DNA from: an uncultured Bacillota bacterium
GTDB taxonomy: Bacteria; Bacillota; Clostridia; Oscillospirales; Oscillospiraceae
Direction of reading: 5' to 3'
NCBI GenBank assembly: GCA_947426945.1
Contig: CANEFX010000004.1
Span: forward strand, 55,715-119,714
DNA: 64,000 nucleotides
Made by a program: the position numbers and the translations under genes. Below are positions 62,043 to 64,000 of this stretch, in pieces (position 1 is the stretch's first letter; each line of letters starts with the position of its first letter). The notes beneath the pieces were generated by a model that made no database searches, had not been told where the DNA came from, and saw only the letters and a program-made list of their open reading frames with translations.

Positions 62043-62507
62043 ATGTTGATAAAAGCAATGCTGACAGGAGGCGGGGATTACAATAAATCCCTGCGCCAGC
62101 GCCGTTGGGCGGCAATTGGGATGCTGTGCATCGGACTGGTAGGCTTTGTGTGTTACTTTTGGCTGGTGCCGGACAGCAGTCTGTCCGAATACGCCCAGGG
62201 CTTCTATCTGGGAGGGGCCAGCGGGATTTCCGCCGGGGCGCTGGTGCTGCTGATTCGCACACAGTATTTGATTGCTCACCCCCAGGCCCGGCGGAAGGCC
62301 CAAATCAAGGAGACCGACGAGCGGGAGCTGAAAATCGTCCACACCGCCTTTGAGACAGCGGGCGGGGTGACTTTCTTTACTACGGCCGCGGCGCTGTTTG
62401 TGGTACTGCCCCTGAGCATGGCGGCCTTTCAAGCTTTGATGGGTGTTATGATTCTTTACAGCCTTGTGTTCCTCACCGCCAATTTCTGGCTGTCCAAAAA
62501 GCTGTGA
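62043..62507 (+). CDS. Small membrane protein with DER motif, paralogue 3
   Basis: A 154-residue protein with four helices in the same arrangement and the central segment KETDERELKIVHTAF (residues 89-103), which keeps E-x-DER but not REKA. More distant than the other two. AAAGGAGAGG precedes ATG 62043. Its stop overlaps the GTG of the next gene. Confidence 0.72.
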   Translation: MLIKAMLTGGGDYNKSLRQRRWAAIGMLCIGLVGFVCYFWLVPDSSLSEYAQGFYLGGASGISAGALVLLIRTQYLIAHPQARRKAQIKETDERELKIVHTAFETAGGVTFFTTAAALFVVLPLSMAAFQALMGVMILYSLVFLTANFWLSKKL

Positions 62508-63394
62508 GCCGGCGGCTGGAGCTGACCGTCACGCCGGAGCTGGCAGGTGTAAAGGTAGATACCTTGCTTAAGCGGCATCTGCACCTGTCCGGGACAGTGG
62601 TAAGGCGGATCAAGTGGCTGGAGGACGGCATCCTGGTGGACGGCGTACGCGTCCATACCGATTTCCAGCCGGAGGCAGGGCAGGTGCTGTCGGCGCGGCT
62701 GTCCGACCCCCAGCGCAACAGCGGCATCGTCCCCGCCCCCGGCCCGCTGGATATTGTATACGAGGATGAGGACATCATTGTCCTGAACAAGGCCCCGGGG
62801 GTGTCCGTCCACCCGGGGCCGGGGCACTTCGACGATACATTAGGTAATTTTTTGGTATATTATTACGAAAGGTCGAGGCAGGAGGCGGATTTTCACCCCG
62901 TCCACCGGCTGGATCGGGGGACCTCCGGCCTGCTGGTCGCCGCCAAGCACCCCCACGCCCAGGAGATGCTGAAGCGGCAGCTCCACACCCCGGACTTCCG
63001 CAGGGTCTACCTGGCGGTGTGCGAGGGGACGCCGGAGCCGCCCGACGGCCTCATTGACGCCCCCCTGGGGCCCAGACCGGGCTCTCTGATGGAGCAGATG
63101 GTCCGGCCCGACGGCAAGCCCGCCCGGACGCGTTACAAGACCCTGGAGGTCTGGAACGGACGCGCCCTCCTCCGCCTGGAGCTGGAGACGGGCCGCACCC
63201 ACCAGATTCGGGTCCACATGGCCCACATCGGCCATCCCCTTACCGGGGATTTCCTCTACGGGACAGAGGATAAGACTCTCATTCCCCGCCCCGCCCTCCA
63301 CTCTGGGTCACTGGCTCTCCGCCACCCGATCACGGGAACATCACTGCAATTTTCTGTCCCTCTGCCGGAGGATATGGCCCGTCTGCGTCTGTAA
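62504..63394 (+). CDS. RluD-type 23S rRNA pseudouridine synthase
   Basis: A 296-residue RluA/RluD family enzyme: an S4 RNA-binding domain (about 1-70), then the catalytic domain with Asp in HRLDRGTSGLLV and the C-terminal GRTHQIRVHMAHIGHPL. It isomerises uridine in rRNA; the precise sites are not readable. GTG 62504 overlaps the preceding stop, so translation is coupled. Confidence 0.9.
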   Translation: MSRRLELTVTPELAGVKVDTLLKRHLHLSGTVVRRIKWLEDGILVDGVRVHTDFQPEAGQVLSARLSDPQRNSGIVPAPGPLDIVYEDEDIIVLNKAPGVSVHPGPGHFDDTLGNFLVYYYERSRQEADFHPVHRLDRGTSGLLVAAKHPHAQEMLKRQLHTPDFRRVYLAVCEGTPEPPDGLIDAPLGPRPGSLMEQMVRPDGKPARTRYKTLEVWNGRALLRLELETGRTHQIRVHMAHIGHPLTGDFLYGTEDKTLIPRPALHSGSLALRHPITGTSLQFSVPLPEDMARLRL

Positions 63395-63480
63395 ATTCCG
63401 ACAAAAAATATCTGGAAATCCCGTTCCTCCTGTGGTACAATGATAATTGTAAAAATTTAGCCGCAGGAGGTAATGTTATT

Positions 63481-64000
63481 ATGTCCTATCGTGATACTTA
63501 TGAGGCCTGGCTGGCCAGTTCCGCCCTGTCCGAGACCGAAAAGGCCGAGCTGGAGGCCATCAAATCCGACGAGAAGGAGATCGAATCCCGCTTCTTCTCC
63601 CAGCTGGAGTTCGGCACCGCCGGTCTCCGGGGCACCATGGGGATGGGCACCTACCGAATGAACGTCCATGTTATCCGCCACGCCACTCAGGCCTTCGCGG
63701 AAGTCATCCTGGCCGAGGGCCCCGAGGCTGTGGCCCGGGGTGTGGCAATCTGCTTCGACTGCCGCAACAACTCCGATATCTTTGCCCGTGAGGCCGCCTG
63801 TGTCATGGCGGGCAACGGCATCCCTGTCCGCCTGTTTGAGTCCCTGCGCCCCACCCCCGAGCTGTCCTTCGCCATTCGGGAGTACGGCTGCATTGCCGGC
63901 ATCAACGTCACCGCCAGCCACAACCCCAAGGAGTACAACGGCTATAAGGTCTACTGGGAGGACGGCGCCCAGCTGCCCCCCAAGCACGCCGACGAGGTGG
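63481..64000 (+). CDS. Phospho-sugar mutase (phosphoglucomutase type), 3' end outside window
   Basis: The first 173 codons of an alpha-D-phosphohexomutase. FGTAGLRGTMGMGTYRMN is the substrate-facing N-terminal loop and NVTASHNPKEYNGYK holds the phosphoserine. It converts glucose-1-phosphate and glucose-6-phosphate or relatives, linking to glycogen and glycan precursors. AGGAGG lies 9 bp before ATG 63481. The frame is open to the window end. Confidence 0.9.
   Translation, partial: MSYRDTYEAWLASSALSETEKAELEAIKSDEKEIESRFFSQLEFGTAGLRGTMGMGTYRMNVHVIRHATQAFAEVILAEGPEAVARGVAICFDCRNNSDIFAREAACVMAGNGIPVRLFESLRPTPELSFAIREYGCIAGINVTASHNPKEYNGYKVYWEDGAQLPPKHADEV

Overview
This is a 64-kb stretch of a GC-rich, spore-forming Firmicute. 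The gene content and style (pdaB-type sporulation deacetylase, walJ-murA-rlmH, C_GCAxxG_C_C protein, SLH-like module, AGGAGG ribosome sites, ATG/GTG/TTG starts) suggest a gut Oscillospirales organism of the Flavonifractor/Lawsonibacter/Oscillibacter type; that placement is inference. No rRNA, tRNA or CRISPR array was recognised.

Layout. 1-15.0 kb is chromosomal backbone: the end of a mannitol PTS transporter, a PLP aminotransferase, glf plus a GT2 glycosyltransferase, an unknown membrane protein with a Sel1-repeat partner, an overlapping ATP-grasp/PHP/deacetylase set read leftward, and a PadR regulator driving two tandem copies of a HAAS-domain/membrane-protein gene pair. 44.5-64 kb is backbone again: acetyltransferase, glycogen debranching enzyme, D-2-hydroxyacid dehydrogenase, recG, mutY, radical SAM proteins, an AT-rich transposon-like hydrolase cassette, murA-walJ-rlmH, hemW, an XRE regulator with three related membrane proteins, an RluD-type synthase and the start of a phosphosugar mutase.

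The main feature lies between. A gene for a PdaB-type sporulation polysaccharide deacetylase is split: codons 1-181 lie at 44.56-45.10 kb and the last 77 codons at 15.03-15.26 kb. The intervening 29.3 kb (15263-44559) carries a large serine recombinase at one end. Joining the two halves at a shared GA dinucleotide restores a 258-codon frame. The deduced attB and attP sites are both imperfect palindromes centred on that same dinucleotide. The element carries no conjugation or phage genes. It resembles the intervening elements (skin and relatives) that interrupt sporulation genes and are excised in the mother cell; whether this one is excised is not known.

Its cargo has two catabolic blocks. 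Block 1 is an eight-gene leftward operon (M28 peptidase, oligopeptide ABC transporter, amidohydrolase/prolidase, M24 peptidase) with a divergent FadR-type regulator, an ATC-hydrolase-like gene and an M20 amidohydrolase; an identical 12-bp sequence lies just downstream of two divergent promoters. Block 2 runs leftward and looks like uptake and oxidation of an organic or sugar acid: GntR regulator, UxaA-type dehydratase, TctCBA transporter, an unknown protein made of two related halves, Gfo/Idh/MocA dehydrogenase, LarA-like isomerase, VOC protein, four-subunit 2-oxoacid:ferredoxin oxidoreductase and a CoA-transferase family protein lacking the expected catalytic Glu.

Small mobile DNA is also present: a 90-bp MITE in two copies (one with a perfect 8-bp target duplication that altered the C-terminus of a gene), GGGGCGGCC-type palindromes overlapping stop codons, and a 1-kb cassette with 23-bp inverted repeats and about 10-bp flanking direct repeats.
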